Below are positions 1-10,318 of a stretch of 64,000 bases of DNA, in pieces (the stretch's first letter is position 1; every line of letters starts with the position of its first letter). The position numbers were made by a program, and so were the translations under genes. The stretch lies in NCBI GenBank assembly GCA_019925095.2, contig CM034392.1:1867501-1931500 (forward strand), in the 5' to 3' direction. This DNA comes from Dendrolimus kikuchii. Lineage: Eukaryota > Arthropoda > Insecta > Lepidoptera > Lasiocampidae. Under the pieces are notes generated by a model, which was not told the origin of the DNA, ran no database searches, and saw only the letters and a program-made list of their open reading frames with translations.

Positions 1-39
1 AATACGTATCAAACAAAACCGCAGTGCTGATAAATTTGA

Positions 40-300
40 CGGCGTATGTGGTTTAGTGTTTGGCGAGCTTGGTTCATTAGAATACAGGAGTTTCGGGTTT
101 GATTCCTGTTATAGTAAATTTCCTAATGTCCGGTTCCTACATCTTACTAACTTTCTAGTGGTTAAAATTTTCACAAAGTTCCATACAAATAATGTCAAAG
201 TTTTGTCAAGCGATTGAATGGTTAGATGTAAGAACCGGCTATGAATGAACTTTCAGTTACTTGCTCTGGTGAACTCTGGTCTGGGTGTCACTGCATTCCG
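40..300 (+). repeat. tRNA-derived SINE-like repeat, interrupted by a MITE
   Basis: The head resembles a tRNA promoter: GTGGTTTAGTG is like an A box and GGGTTTGATTCC near 109-120 is like a B box. The sequence after the B box (TATAGTAAATTTC) and the later GGTCTGGGTGTC are shared with the clearer SINE at 37590-37840, which supports one SINE family. A small inverted-repeat element (130-238) splits it. Divergent, and no target duplication was identified. Confidence 0.4.
130..238. mobile_element. 109 bp MITE with 15 bp inverted ends
   Basis: The left end CCGGTTCCTACATCT and the right end AGATGTAAGAACCGG are inverted repeats with one mismatch. The interior is non-coding. It interrupts a SINE-like sequence, so it is younger than that SINE. 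The superfamily cannot be assigned because the target duplication is unclear. Confidence 0.45.
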
Positions 301-380
301 CCTCATTTCGTTTTATAGTCATAGAAAAAAAGCTCATATTGTTTGTCTGACGGTAAAAAATATTTATAAATATTTTATTT

Positions 381-1000
381 AATAAAACTAGGTTTTAACG
401 GTTTTAAGCGCGGTAATTTTATTTGGTTTTGGTTTTTCCGACGTTTCGGCCACTTTTCAGTGGCCGTGATCACGGAAGACAAAGATGTCAAGTGTCAACG
501 AGTATTGTTAAAGTTTTATTTAGCTTACCGTCAACTTGTGAATTTTAATTATTTAATTTTAATTTTGTTTACGGTTATTATTTACTCTATGGGAGCCTAA
601 TCTAATTTACTTGACTGATAATTACTTTTATTTTTCCTTCCACCCATTTTAATATTATATAAAAGTATTAGAGCTAGGCATGTTTGCTGAAGAGTTTCTT
701 GCGCCGCTTCTTCTCTTCAAGCCATAACATGTTGCGAAGCGGTAGTAAATTAGATTAGGCTCCCATAGAGTAAATAATAACCATAAACAAAATTAAAATT
801 AACAAGTTGGCGGTAGGCTAAATAAAACTTTAACAATACTCATTGACACTTGACATCTTTGTCTTCCGTGATCACGGCCACTGAAAAGTGGCCGAAACGT
901 CGGAAAAACCAAAATCAAATAAAATTACCGCGCTTAATTAAAACCGTTAAAACGTAGTTTTATTATGTATACAAGTCGCGAAAGCTTAAGAAAATATTTT
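381..1000 (+). mobile_element. Penelope-like element remnant: two terminal repeats in inverted orientation
   Basis: A segment at about 381-605 is repeated in inverted orientation at about 735-958. Both copies contain the hairpin GGCCACTTTTCAGTGGCC and end in the block around AAACCGTTAAAACG. The 130 bp between them (GATAATTACTTTTATTTTTC onwards) matches the 3' untranslated region that follows the Penelope ORFs at 58645-59410 and 61229-63780. No coding sequence remains. Inverted pseudo-LTRs are a known arrangement of Penelope-like elements. The hairpin region (438-475 and 866-903) is hammerhead-like and is discussed under findings. Confidence 0.75.
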
Positions 1001-1123
1001 ATTTATTTATATTTGTTAAAACCATGCTAATATGAATAATAAACTGTTCAAGGCTGATGGGAAATAAAGAATCAAATATATTATGTACATAAGGATAATT
1101 ATATAAAGTAACTCATTGGCTAA
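1001..1123. other. AT-rich sequence, nothing recognised
   Basis: Short AT-rich spacer between the Penelope remnant and the MITE pair. No convincing ORF or repeat boundary is visible. Confidence 0.5.
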
Positions 1124-1652
1124 GGGAAGATTTATATTAGACCGGGCCGTGTCCGGGGCGTGCCGTGTACGTGGCCCGCACGGGGCACGAATTTGAAACG
1201 TTACATACATTTTGTATGAAGCTGTTTATATTACACAGTGCAGGATACGTGTCCCGTCCGGGACCCGGACAACGCTCGTCTACACCACCCGGTGTAATAT
1301 AAACGTGCAGCACGGAGTGGCTCCGCTCCGGCCCCGCCCCGGCCCGGACATGGACCCTAAGGGAAGATTTATATTAGACCGGGCCGTGTCCAGGGCGTGC
1401 CGTGTACGTGGCCTGGACGGGGCACGAATTTGAAACGTTACATACATTTTGTATCGCCCGTGATTTATATTAGACCGGGCCGTGTCCGGGGCGTGCCGTG
1501 TACGTGGCCCGGACGGGGCACGAATTTGAAACGTTACATACATTTTGTATCGCCCGTTTAGCACCCGGTGTAATATAAACGTGCAGCACGGAGTGGCTCC
1601 GCTCCGGCCCCGCCCCGGCCCGGACACGGACCGGTCTAATATAAATCTTCCC
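1124..1652. mobile_element. Tandem pair of GC-rich PIF/Harbinger-like MITEs
   Basis: The outer ends are inverted repeats: GGGAAGATTTATATTAGACC on the left, its complement on the right. They are flanked by TAA at 1121-1123 and 1653-1655, which fits the 3 bp TWA target duplication of PIF/Harbinger elements. A second internal left end begins at 1361, also preceded by TAA (1358-1360), so 1361-1652 is by itself a complete 292 bp element. The left unit (1124-1357) has lost its right terminus. A unit ending CATACATTTTGTAT occurs three times, and a GC-rich unit (GTGGCTCCGCTCCGG) twice. The apparent ORFs here are by-products of the GC-rich repeats. Confidence 0.7.
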
Positions 1653-1655
1653 TAA

Positions 1656-2162
1656 TAGTCAATTTCGCCTTTGTTTTTTTGTACGCACGGTAACTATTGT
1701 ACAATTATCCAAATAATAAATTATTGAATTAATCATATCATTTGTACATATTATTATTAATAGGTAGTGTAGTGTTAGTTAATATTCTGGTCCGATGTAA
1801 TGAAATTGTTACAATTGGAAATAGAAATAATATTCAAGTAGTTGAATGATTGTGAGAGAAGTTTAAGTTATATCAAAATTTGAGTTACTGTCTCGCTCGC
1901 GCATTGAGATAAGTAGGGCGGCACGGAAATTGTTTAAAAAAACAATTTATTAAGACAACTTTATTGCTCGACAGTTCTTACAAGACTAATTAAAATACAA
2001 TTAAATTATATTAACTCTAAAAACTTAAATTAGTACTAATTCTTATAAAGCGATGACTGGCCGCTGCGTGGTCAGCAGGTTTGTAGGCAAGCGCATGTCC
2101 AGCGATTGCCTAACTGCCACGTTTTTTTATATAAATTGTCTTATATGCGATCTGTCGATTTC
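1656..2162. other. Intergenic, no gene seen
   Basis: AT-rich single-copy-like DNA with no splice-consistent coding segment, recognisable repeat end or tRNA. Confidence 0.5.
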
Positions 2163-2270
2163 TTATACATACATACATAACTTCACGCCAGTTCCCTTGC
2201 GGGGTAGGCACGAACAACAGAGCGCCATTTAGGCTTATTCTTACACACCTCACTTGCTTCATTGACATTA
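2163..2270 (-). mobile_element. RTE-like LINE, extreme 3' end (5'-truncated)
   Basis: Read on the - strand, this encodes only the final residues of the family-1 LINE (ending RAYPARELA-like) and then a TATG-repeat tail, seen on the + strand as ACATACATACATAA. About 100 bp survive. The same 3' end recurs at eight other places in the window. Confidence 0.7.
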
Positions 2271-2319
2271 TATACGATCTCTTATATACGACAAATTTGT
2301 ATTCTACGAATCTTCTATA

Positions 2320-2615
2320 ATATTATAAATTTCTAAACATGCCGTGTCTGTACATTGAAGTTATTTAGAAAAAAAAAACGACTTGAATAGACTATACAAA
2401 CGATGGAGAGCACGATGCATTTCTTTTTTTGAGTTTTTGGCTGTTTGTTCGGGATTCATGTAAAAGCCTACTGAGGCGATTTCGAAGCGGTTTTCGCTGA
2501 TCGATAGCAAATTCTTAGACTTGCGATTCTTTGTGTCGCGGGATACCCGCGGGAATTTGAAGTTAAGTTGGACGAAGTCGCGGGCATATCCTAGTTATAT
2601 AATATTATTGCCCAG
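2320..2615. repeat. Interspersed repeat with GACTTCGTCC/CCCGCGGGAA modules (family G)
   Basis: Contains CTAAACATGCCGTGTCTGTACA, a poly-A run, a TTCGGGATTCATGTAAAAGC block and a CGCGGGATACCCGCGGG block. The same blocks occur in order at 16680-17400, 22860-23720 and 42000-42795. Probably the non-coding end of a retroelement; class not resolved. Confidence 0.5.
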
Positions 2616-2644
2616 AGTAGCAGGCCCATCAGACGTCCTATACA

Positions 2645-3235
2645 ATACATACATAACTTCACGCCAGTTCCCTCGCGGGGTAGGTACGTACAACAGAGCG
2701 CCATTCAGGCTTATTTTTACACACCTCACTGGCTTCTTTGACATTCATAACTCTTGTCATGCACGCTCGTCTGTTCTTAAGGCTCCTGACATCACCTTCT
2801 GCTAGTACACGATCAATTTGATCATGGAAGGTGTGTTGTGGCCTTCCACGACTTCTACATCGATCCACTTTTGCATTGTATATCTGTTTAATCATTCTTT
2901 CATCATGCATTCTTTCCACATGCCCGAACCACCGGAGCATTCCTTTCCTTACCTTCACTCCGACACTCTCTTTCAGACCAACTCTTATTCTTACTTCGGT
3001 ATTAGAAACGCGGTCCGCGAGCGTCACTCCGCAGATTTTGCGCAGTGCTCGTATCTCGACCGCGTTTACTCTACTTTCATGCTCTCTCTTCCATACGTGA
3101 GCGTAGGTACCAGCACCGCGTTGTGTATGGCAAGCTGGGCCTTCTGGCGCCTAGAAGTTTACCTAACGCTCCATTCACACTATTCCCCAAATTCACTCTT
3201 CTTTCTATATCAGCGGTGTACCTTCCATCCCCTAT
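2645..3235 (-). pseudogene. RTE-like LINE 3' fragment, broken ORF
   Basis: The - strand encodes, in pieces and different frames, the C-terminal region of the family-1 LINE. The pieces are a segment like LADRVSNTEVRIRVGLKE, then MLRWFGHVERMHDERM, then GRPQHTFHDQIDRVLAEGDV, ending just before a TATG tail (ACATACATAA on the + strand at 2646). The combination of WFGHVERM and SRGRP is typical of RTE-type LINE C-termini. Frameshifts and stops make it inactive. This is the longest family-1 copy in the window. Confidence 0.75.
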
Positions 3236-3380
3236 ACAATACAATACTCTTTATTATACATCAACATGACAGAGAAAAAATACACAATAATCTTAAACAC
3301 TAAAAGGTAGTAAGTACAATCGGCGGCCTTGTTGCTTGAAGCAATCTCTTCTAGGCAACCTTTTGTCCTACCCTAAGAAA
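3236..3380. repeat. LINE 3' tail repeat (family E)
   Basis: ACAATACTCTTTATTATACA is followed by a block GGCGGCCTTGTTGCTTGAAG and CAATCTCTTCTAGGCAACC. The same order is present at 18375-18520 and 40564-40690. The motif TGTACAATAAAGAGTATTG on the opposite strand looks like a polyadenylation-linked LINE 3' end. It has no coding capacity. Confidence 0.5.
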
Positions 3381-3385
3381 ATAAA

Positions 3386-3550
3386 TTTTAGAACCCGGTT
3401 GCAGCACCATCTACCGGGTCTAATTGTACATCTAAACCATTCCGGGACCCACTTGAACGCATCCAAAAAAAAATATCAAAATCGGTGCAACCGATCAGAA
3501 GTTTAGTGACACACACACGAACAGAAGAATTTTATACGTATGCCCACGCC
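3386..3550 (-). repeat. Repeat related to the Helitron-like element at 17473-17681
   Basis: The - strand carries a block GACCCGGTAGATGGTGCTGC followed by GGGTTCTAAA, like the 3' half of the Helitron-like repeat at 17473. The ends are not preserved, so this is only a family resemblance. Confidence 0.35.
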
Positions 3551-3600
3551 TTCGTCCACGTTTGACAGTAATTCGGTTGTGTTTAAAAAATATATTCTAT

Positions 3601-3745
3601 TTTTATGTATGAAAGAAAGAAAGAAAGAAAAATATTTATTGACTTTAAAAAGACGACGCTATACATAAAAAACACACATAATACATTCACAATAAATTTT
3701 ACACAAAAAGAAAAAAAAACTGAATCACAAAACATAAAATAAACT
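3601..3745. repeat. (GAAA)n microsatellite and A-rich tail
   Basis: GAAAGAAAGAAAGAAAG at about 3610-3628 is followed by AATATTTATTGACTTTAA. Similar TTTC/GAAA runs at 27455, 35433, 40078 and 60197 adjoin AT-rich tails, so they may be 3' tails of one retroelement family. Confidence 0.45.
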
Positions 3746-3751
3746 AACTGA

Positions 3752-4015
3752 TGCCCGCGACTTCGTCCGCGTGGTGCGGTTTTTTAACTATCCCATGGGA
3801 AGTCTAAGTTTTCGGGATCAAAAGTATCCTATATGTTGACCAGGGTCCAGTCGTTTCGGATTAGCCGGTTCAAACAGACAGAGAAACAAAAAAATTTGAA
3901 AAAAATCTAAATTAGTTCTGTTTTACTTCTTACATCCCCCTGACTCGGTTATTAGCATTTTTTTTTCATTGTACAGAAATTCGACCTCTACAGTTTGATT
4001 ATATGTATAGATAAA
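3752..4015 (+). repeat. Interspersed repeat family F (GCCCGCGACTTCGTCCGCG)
   Basis: Starts with GCCCGCGACTTCGTCCGCG. It continues through ATCCCATGGGAAG, a CAGTCGTTTCGG block and CAGACAGAGAAACA, and ends near TGTACAGAAATTCGACCTCT. Copies lie at 29660-29940 (+) and 31365-31985 (-, split). Non-coding; probably the 3' part of a lepidopteran retroelement. Confidence 0.55.
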
Positions 4016-4250
4016 TAAATAAGGCTTGGACGTCGAGTTTTTTAGTCAACGAGGTTGGCAACTCAGCGTTGTGCTGCATCGGATAAAAAAAAAACCGACA
4101 GCGCTGATTTTCATTGTATGAATCGAAACGAAATACTCGTAATATTGTTGAGATTCATAGAATGCAGATTTGCCTTAAGTAGGTCAATTTATATCTTCAA
4201 AAATGTAGTAATGTGCGAGCGAGAGAGGAACTCCGTTTAGGTATCTCTTA

Positions 4251-4776
4251 GGGCCTACGCAGACCGGGACGCCGTGACTAGGGACTTAATTTTTTACTAA
4301 TGGACATTCAAACTTATCGATATAGAAATACTACATAAATTGCTATGCTTTAAAATGATGCCGGGGCATCGAAAGGGATTTCATTGTACGGCATTGAAAA
4401 ACGCGCCACGGGCTCCCGCGGCGGGATGCCGTGGCGTACTGCGGGTAGACAACGACATGCCAAGGACTCCGGCGCTCGTTTTGACATACTGCGGAGTGAG
4501 TGAATCTTCTTCTATCCCTATTATTAGCCTGTGCACCTTCTTCGTCTGCAATAATCGATATTAACACCAAATCCCAATTTACCATTTTGAAAGTTAGGCA
4601 CATCAACACACGATCAAACGCAACTGAAGACTAAAAGTGTATCGGGCAGCAGGAGCTGCCGAGGCGTGCTTTGTCGCGCCGTGGCAAGGCGCTGGAGTGC
4701 CGCAGTGTCTAAGCGGCTAATGTGCGCTGGCTGACGGCAAAATCCCTTGCCATGCCGTCCCGGTCTGCGTAGGCCT
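4251..4776. mobile_element. 526 bp PIF/Harbinger-like non-autonomous element
   Basis: Inverted ends begin GGGCCTACGCAGACCGGGAC on the left. On the right the complement reads AGGCCTACGCAGACCGGGAC. TTA flanks both sides (4248-4250 and 4777-4779), the 3 bp TWA duplication of PIF/Harbinger. The interior is rich in CCGTGGC/CCGCGGC words and encodes no transposase, so it would depend on a transposase supplied elsewhere. Confidence 0.75.
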
Positions 4777-5165
4777 TTAGAAGCTCATTATATTATTTTA
4801 ATATTTATTTTTGTTCTTGTGTAGTATATACTGAATGCATGATAATCTCAAAATGACTGAATAGGATTCTTGCCCTTTTTGCACATTTTAAAAGTTTATT
4901 GTTGAGTTTAAATATATTATTATTAAATAAAGCGTATGGTCGCGGTTTGCAATACAGTGGTGAGTGGAACGGCGTACTTAGACAATACGCATAATTTCAG
5001 AGTAAATCATAGCTATAGAAAACGTATTAAAATGGCTACAAAATAATTATATACATCTGAAATATTTTTACTTATGACTACAATAATGTATTAGAAAGAA
5101 ATGCATATATGTCAGTCGTACATCTTGTAGTCTCTTAAGAAATATTGTTTTGAATAAAATTTTAG

Positions 5166-5357
5166 TCTATACGAATATTATAAAGAGGTAAAGTTTGTGA
5201 CGTTGTAGGGAGTAATCTCTGGATCTAATAAAGCGATTTTAAAAATTCTTTTACTGTCGGAAAGCTACGTTAACAGGGAGTGTCATAGGCTATATAACAT
5301 GACGCTATATACCACGCGAGCGGGACAGAGCGCGGGTGAAACTGCGCCGGCCGCTAG
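5166..5357 (+). mobile_element. Possible short Helitron-like element
   Basis: Begins TCTATACGAATATTATAAAG and ends GGCCGCTAG followed by T, consistent with TC...CTRR termini and insertion next to a T. The interior (GTAATCTCTGGATC, then a GAAAGCTACGTTAAC block) looks like a widespread lepidopteran repeat. The terminal hairpin is weak. Confidence 0.35.
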
Positions 5358-5584
5358 TTAATTAATGTGTTTAGAGGGTTGATTTAAAGTATTTTCTATT
5401 TTAAAATCTAACTTTAGATGTCATTTAATTTAAACATCATTAAATTTTATAATTGATTGCAAGTCTTGTGGCTATCGTACCAAACATATATAAGGAAAAA
5501 CAATGTCTAAATTATTATAGTTTAGTCGGGGAAGTCCGTCAGTGGAGGAAGTCTATACACCTCTCGTGTTTTTTGGTCTTTGAA

Positions 5585-5738
5585 AAACAACACGAGTTTT
5601 TGGCGGGAACTGAAAGGAGATGTTGTGCTAAAAATGTGTAAAATTACTCTAAAATGAACAATAGTTGTAGGATATTGATATATTTTGAGTAGTAATTATG
5701 TGTTTTGTGAGAAATGTGAACTGTACAGTCAAATGTGG
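5585..5738 (+). repeat. Dispersed repeat (family I), inverted partner at 11985-12140
   Basis: GAGTTTTTGGCGGGAACTG, then a run including TGTTTTGTGAGAAATGTGAA, recurs as the reverse complement at 11985-12140 with few differences. Nothing coding. The two copies are 6.3 kb apart and inverted. Confidence 0.6.
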
Positions 5739-6740
5739 CCTTTTGAGTTGTCACAAGAACTCCGTTGAATGGCTTTAGTTGATAACCTACAGTTCAGCTG
5801 TGCTACACGTAGGCTTAAGAAAATGAAGAAACTATATTGTAAACTAAGATCTGGCTTAAAGGCCTAGCTGCCAAGCCATAAACTTAAATAAAAATATGAA
5901 AAACAACAACGGCAACAAACCGGTCAGTAAAGCTAAGACACTATTTAATTCTGTGTATAAGATGTAGCTGAAGTTAAATCCCCTTTAAAAGAGGTATATA
6001 ACGAGAGGCATACGAATTCAACCCGCTAACGGACTTGACTGTATAGTTATTTAAAAGATTGCCAATAGTTTAATAAAAGACAGTGGAGACGCCATCAGGC
6101 AATCTCCGCGGGTAGGGGGTTATGTGCTCAATGTATGGCCATCCCTTATTCCCCGATTAAGAACTGGTGCCCGGAGAATATAGAACCTTGCACTTACCTC
6201 GCAGTCAGCCACCAGCCCACGACGGCGCTGGTTCAGGGTTCTGCCGTTGCTTTCTCGGTGGCAAAGTCCTTCTACACGAGCACCGGGGCGCAAGGGACGC
6301 AGAAACACTGAACACTTAAGTTTATTTATGGTTGAGGCGAATGTCCTAGTAATTAACTACCGGACGCGGAAATCTTCGATAGCTAATATGTGTATTTATG
6401 CGGATGCGATAATAGTACACGTGCGTCGCGGTAGCGTGGCGTTTGGCTCGGCTGGGCGTAACTATGTTCTAAATCTCAGCCTTTCCAACACATACAAAGC
6501 GCAGGGTCGTCAGGGAGGAGGGGGTTTTTAGTGGGTATTGAGGTTGCTCGCTTGTGTAGCAACGCTCGGAGTCTTCCACACTATTCTGTGACGTCGGCCG
6601 CGGACGGAGCGCTACCAAGAGCATACTATTGCTGCAGTGTTATCGCCCCCGACCGACGCGTGTCGTTCCTCTAGCAACGACCCAGTTTGTGCGTAAATCG
6701 GTTAAGCATTTTTCCTCGCCTCAAAAAAAAAAAAAGCGTG
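5739..6740. repeat. Unclassified repeat-like region ending in an A tract
   Basis: From about 6080 the DNA becomes GC-richer than its surroundings, with runs such as GACGTCGGCCGCGGACGG. It ends at a 13-base A run near 6724-6736 after TTTTTCCTCGCCTC, which looks like a LINE 3' end on the + strand. The open frames are short and without recognisable domains. 5739-6080 shows nothing recognisable. Confidence 0.35.
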
Positions 6741-6984
6741 GCGTTTGACAATGTACTGAACTCACGCTACGAGCGGGCGGCGGCAACATACGGGGGTTGC
6801 AAGACGCTATAAATCCAAGACACAATTGGTAATCGGGAAATAAGTGGCGCCAACAGACAGTGATACGTCGCTGACTTGCTTTAAAGAAAACTATGTGCCA
6901 GTCATTTTAGGTTGGTCGTAGTCAACAAATAAAAATCATGGACAGTACGTATTTTTGATTTAGTAACACAATGACAACTAATTT

Positions 6985-7735
6985 GTATGGATAATAAAAC
7001 TACGTTTTAACGTGTTTAAGCGCGGTAATTTATTTGATTCTTGTTATTCCGACGTTTCGGCCACTTTTCAGTGGCCGTAATCGCGGAAGACAAAGATATT
7101 AAGTGTCAATGAGTATTGTTTAAGTTGTATTTAGCCTTGTTCATTTTGTTTGGTTTTAATTTTGTTTATGGTTATTATGTACTCTATGGCTGCGTAATCT
7201 AATTCACCACCGCTTCGCAACATGTTGTGGCTTAAAGAGAAGAAGCGGCGCAAGAAACTCTTCAGCAAACATGCCTAGCTCTAATAATTTTGTAGAATAT
7301 TAAAATGGAAAAATAAAACAAAATTATCAGTCAAGTTGGTTTGTGTTCCGGTGTACGCAGAAAGAGCTCACAGTGTCTTGAAGTCTGGCAGTTAGTTTTT
7401 GCTGGGTTTGGGTCTTAATAGTTTTGATGACCGGATCCCAAACAGGTGGTACTTGCCAACCATCTTCTCTATTGAAAATTGGGTGTTTTGATTTCAATAG
7501 CCTCACTCATCATTCTAGATATGAAACGATTCTCTTTCGCGAGGATTTGTGGTTTATCGAATCTGATGTAGTGGTTGGGTTTATCCAGCATGTGTCCACT
7601 TATCTTCCGTGATCACGGCCACTGAAAAGTGGCCGAAACGTCGGAATAATAAAAATCAAACAAATTACCGCGCTTAAAACCGTTAAAACCTGATTTTATT
7701 GTGTATACAAGTCGCGAAAACTTAAGAAAGTATTA
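6985..7735 (-). mobile_element. Penelope-like element fragment with C-terminal ORF remnant
   Basis: Terminal repeats in inverted orientation lie at about 6992-7190 and 7603-7700 (hammerhead-like cores 7049-7086 and 7607-7644). Between them, about 7330-7602 on the - strand, is the decayed end of the GIY-YIG-containing ORF, matching the last 90 or so codons of the copy at 61229-63780. Stops and indels are present. This severely 5'-truncated copy shows that the element keeps inverted termini even when little coding sequence remains. Confidence 0.75.
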
Positions 7736-8761
7736 AATTGTATTGGTTGAAAAATGTCAATTAATGTATGTGTATTGTCTAAACGCATCCCTAATACTCT
7801 GCCTCGAAAATTGCGATAGTTTGTAATAAAATGCGATCTAAAACACATGATTATTAAAACTATTTATTTTACATATTTGGTTATAACCTTCAAAAACTGG
7901 ACTATGTGTATAGATTAAGACAATTGCAGTAGTAAATATACTTAACTGTAAGTAAGTAATTATATGTGACCCTGGGTTAATATAAGTATGTTTTGACACC
8001 AGAAATAAAGAAGAACAACTCTTGAAGGATCGAATATATTCTGAGTTATCCTAAAGGTAAGAGTACACTCTCGCAAATTAGCAAGTTGCGCAGTGCTCGA
8101 TGTTTGCAATTTTATGGCATTTAGAATTATAGAAATCGCGAATATACGTGCGAGAATGGAGCTGAACCTTAATGTACCGACATCTTAAGACGCGTACACA
8201 TAAGAGATAAGACCAACGAATGGGCTACGTTGGCTCTATGTAGCAATTTTGTCGAACGGTTTAATTGTTCTATTCTTGTGGTGTTATACCAAAAGTAGAC
8301 GGTTAATTTCTGTCAAGTTTAATAATTTAATGAACTTAATTATATAAAAAAAATCATATGAGTAATTTTTATTAGATTATTTTCAAGCATATATTTATAT
8401 TTTAAGTATAAAATATTATTGTGCACAAATAACTAATAGGAATAGAAATAACAAAATTTGGAACGATTTACAATTAAAAAAAAAAACGGAAAAGCAGTTA
8501 AAAGTCATTTATGAAACTTTTTTTTACTATTAAGTTCGTATGTTATGTCTCGTTTCTATACAAATTGAAAGACAGATATGAACACGTCTAATTTTGGCTT
8601 TACTACCATGCAATGGATTGCCGAATGATATTGAGGTGTCATTGGCCACTGTTGGGCTTTTTTAACGTGCCCTTAGAGGGAACATTTATCAAATTTAAAT
8701 ATCTACTGCAGTCATATAATGGAGTAAATCTCGAACGGCAATTAAATTTTGCTTTAGCTTA

Positions 8762-8765
<4 letters not shown>
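7736..8765. other. AT-rich intergenic, no gene seen
   Basis: No ORF with a recognisable domain, no repeat boundary and no tRNA-like fold were found. Confidence 0.5.

Positions 8766-8799
<34 letters not shown>
8766..8799. repeat. (AT)n microsatellite
   Basis: An uninterrupted AT dinucleotide run of about 34 bp. Confidence 0.9.
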
Positions 8800-8800
<1 letters not shown>

Positions 8801-9936
8801 CAATGTCCTTGTAATAATCTTATTTTAATATTTATATAAACATTAAGAAGTCGTAATGTTTTGTTTTATTTTGTAGCCACACAATGATAATTATGTGGGT
8901 TTTGACTGTATTAAATATTTTTATACTTTGTTGTTCCTTTCCTGCCCCATTAGTGTAGTATCCAAAATCTTATATAAACGACAAATAATTAGATATAATA
9001 ACCATATCAATTTTGTAATACTTCTAGAAATGTGTAATATATTGTATGTATGTATTATAGGACTTGTCATAAAAAGTAATGGTATACTTGGACAATTCTA
9101 ATATATAGATTTTCTGATACTATTGTGTGATATGTTCTGTATTCAAATGGACTTTTTCGAAAACTTAAACAATCTTCGATGTTGAGGTGTTTTTTTTTTT
9201 GGTATTCAATTATCCTAATAATTTTGTTTAATTTTACAAGACTGTTATTATTAATAAAACATAACAAAACTTTAAGATTGGTGTGCATAGACGTTTAACG
9301 TTAAAATAAAATAATCTCTAAAACTATATAGCTAAACAGTGGTTATTATATTTTAACCGTCGATTAAATGTCTATGCACAAGCCTAAGAAAATCAATTGC
9401 ATAATATAAACAAAGCTGCTTTAACTTAAATCACAAACCCAACTTCCTGTTCCGTTATGTTTCGCAAATCAGAGTTGTTGTAGATCAAAAATTTTGTTTT
9501 ATGTATTATAAATACTGGCCCCTTGGTTATTGCATTATTATAATTAAAAGATTATTCATTAGACTCATTTTTATATTTAATAATTATGGTCTCGCTCGGG
9601 TTCACATCAAGAGACGTAAGCTAGATTACATGTAGATAACGCTTTACTATTGGCCGGTTCCTGTCTTACTGTTTATTCACCTACCATACCATCGGTAGAA
9701 ATTTGACATTGCTTGTACGGCGCGCATGTTAAATTTTAACCAATAGTAAGGCGAATGAACTGTTAGTTGATGACCAGTTCCTATGGTCATATATTAAGTT
9801 GAAAATGTTTTATACTTGTTATAAAAATGTATTTAAGTTCTGTGTGCATAACTTTTGGTGTACTTACACGTCGGTGGTAATAGTTTTACACACCTAATAA
9901 TTATTTCGATGTACCTGCCCAAGAGCCAATTTTAGC

Positions 9937-10090
9937 GGCGCCGTCAATGTACGAATCGTGTAAGCGGAGCGGACGATCTTGGGTCTATTCTTAGCACGCG
10001 AGACTGCCATTTCGGCAGAAACTGATCTGCACTTTTCTGCGCAAACGAAAACTGCCGATCGTAATTATAAGTTGTATAAAACTTTGCCGC
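9937..10090 (+). repeat. Dispersed repeat family J
   Basis: Shares GCGCAAACGAAAACTGCCGA (10039-10058) and the upstream CGTGTAAGCGGAGCGG-like block with a second copy at 49385-49570. Its GC content is higher than that of its surroundings. Probably a MITE, but the ends were not resolved. 8800-9936 shows no gene. Confidence 0.45.
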
Positions 10091-10163
10091 TACTAATATC
10101 ATTCGTCTCGTAAGCTGCTAAAGCGCGTCGCTATCTACGGTCGTCCCAACAATTCTTCGCAAT

Positions 10164-10302
10164 AATAAAACTACGTTTTAACGGTTTTAAGCGCGGTAAT
10201 TTTATTTGATTTTGGTTTATTCCGACGTTTCGGCCACTTTTCAGTGGCCGTGATCACGGAAGGCAAAGATGTCAAGTGTCAACGAGTATTGTTAAAAACT
10301 TT
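10164..10302 (-). mobile_element. Solo Penelope terminal repeat (139 bp) with 16 bp target duplication
   Basis: This segment matches one terminal repeat of the Penelope-like elements, from AAAACTACGTTTTAACGG to CAACGAGTATTGTTAAA. It includes the hairpin with CGAAACGTC on the - strand (10222-10259). It is flanked by AACAATTCTTCGCAAT at 10148-10163 and again at 10303-10318, a perfect 16 bp duplication. The terminal repeat was therefore inserted by itself and is not a decayed end of a longer copy. Confidence 0.8.
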
Positions 10303-10318
10303 AACAATTCTTCGCAAT

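Noticed and set aside
1212..1627. Long GC-rich ORFs on both strands
   Set aside because: They arise from tandem MITE units with few stop codons; composition and repetition argue against a protein.
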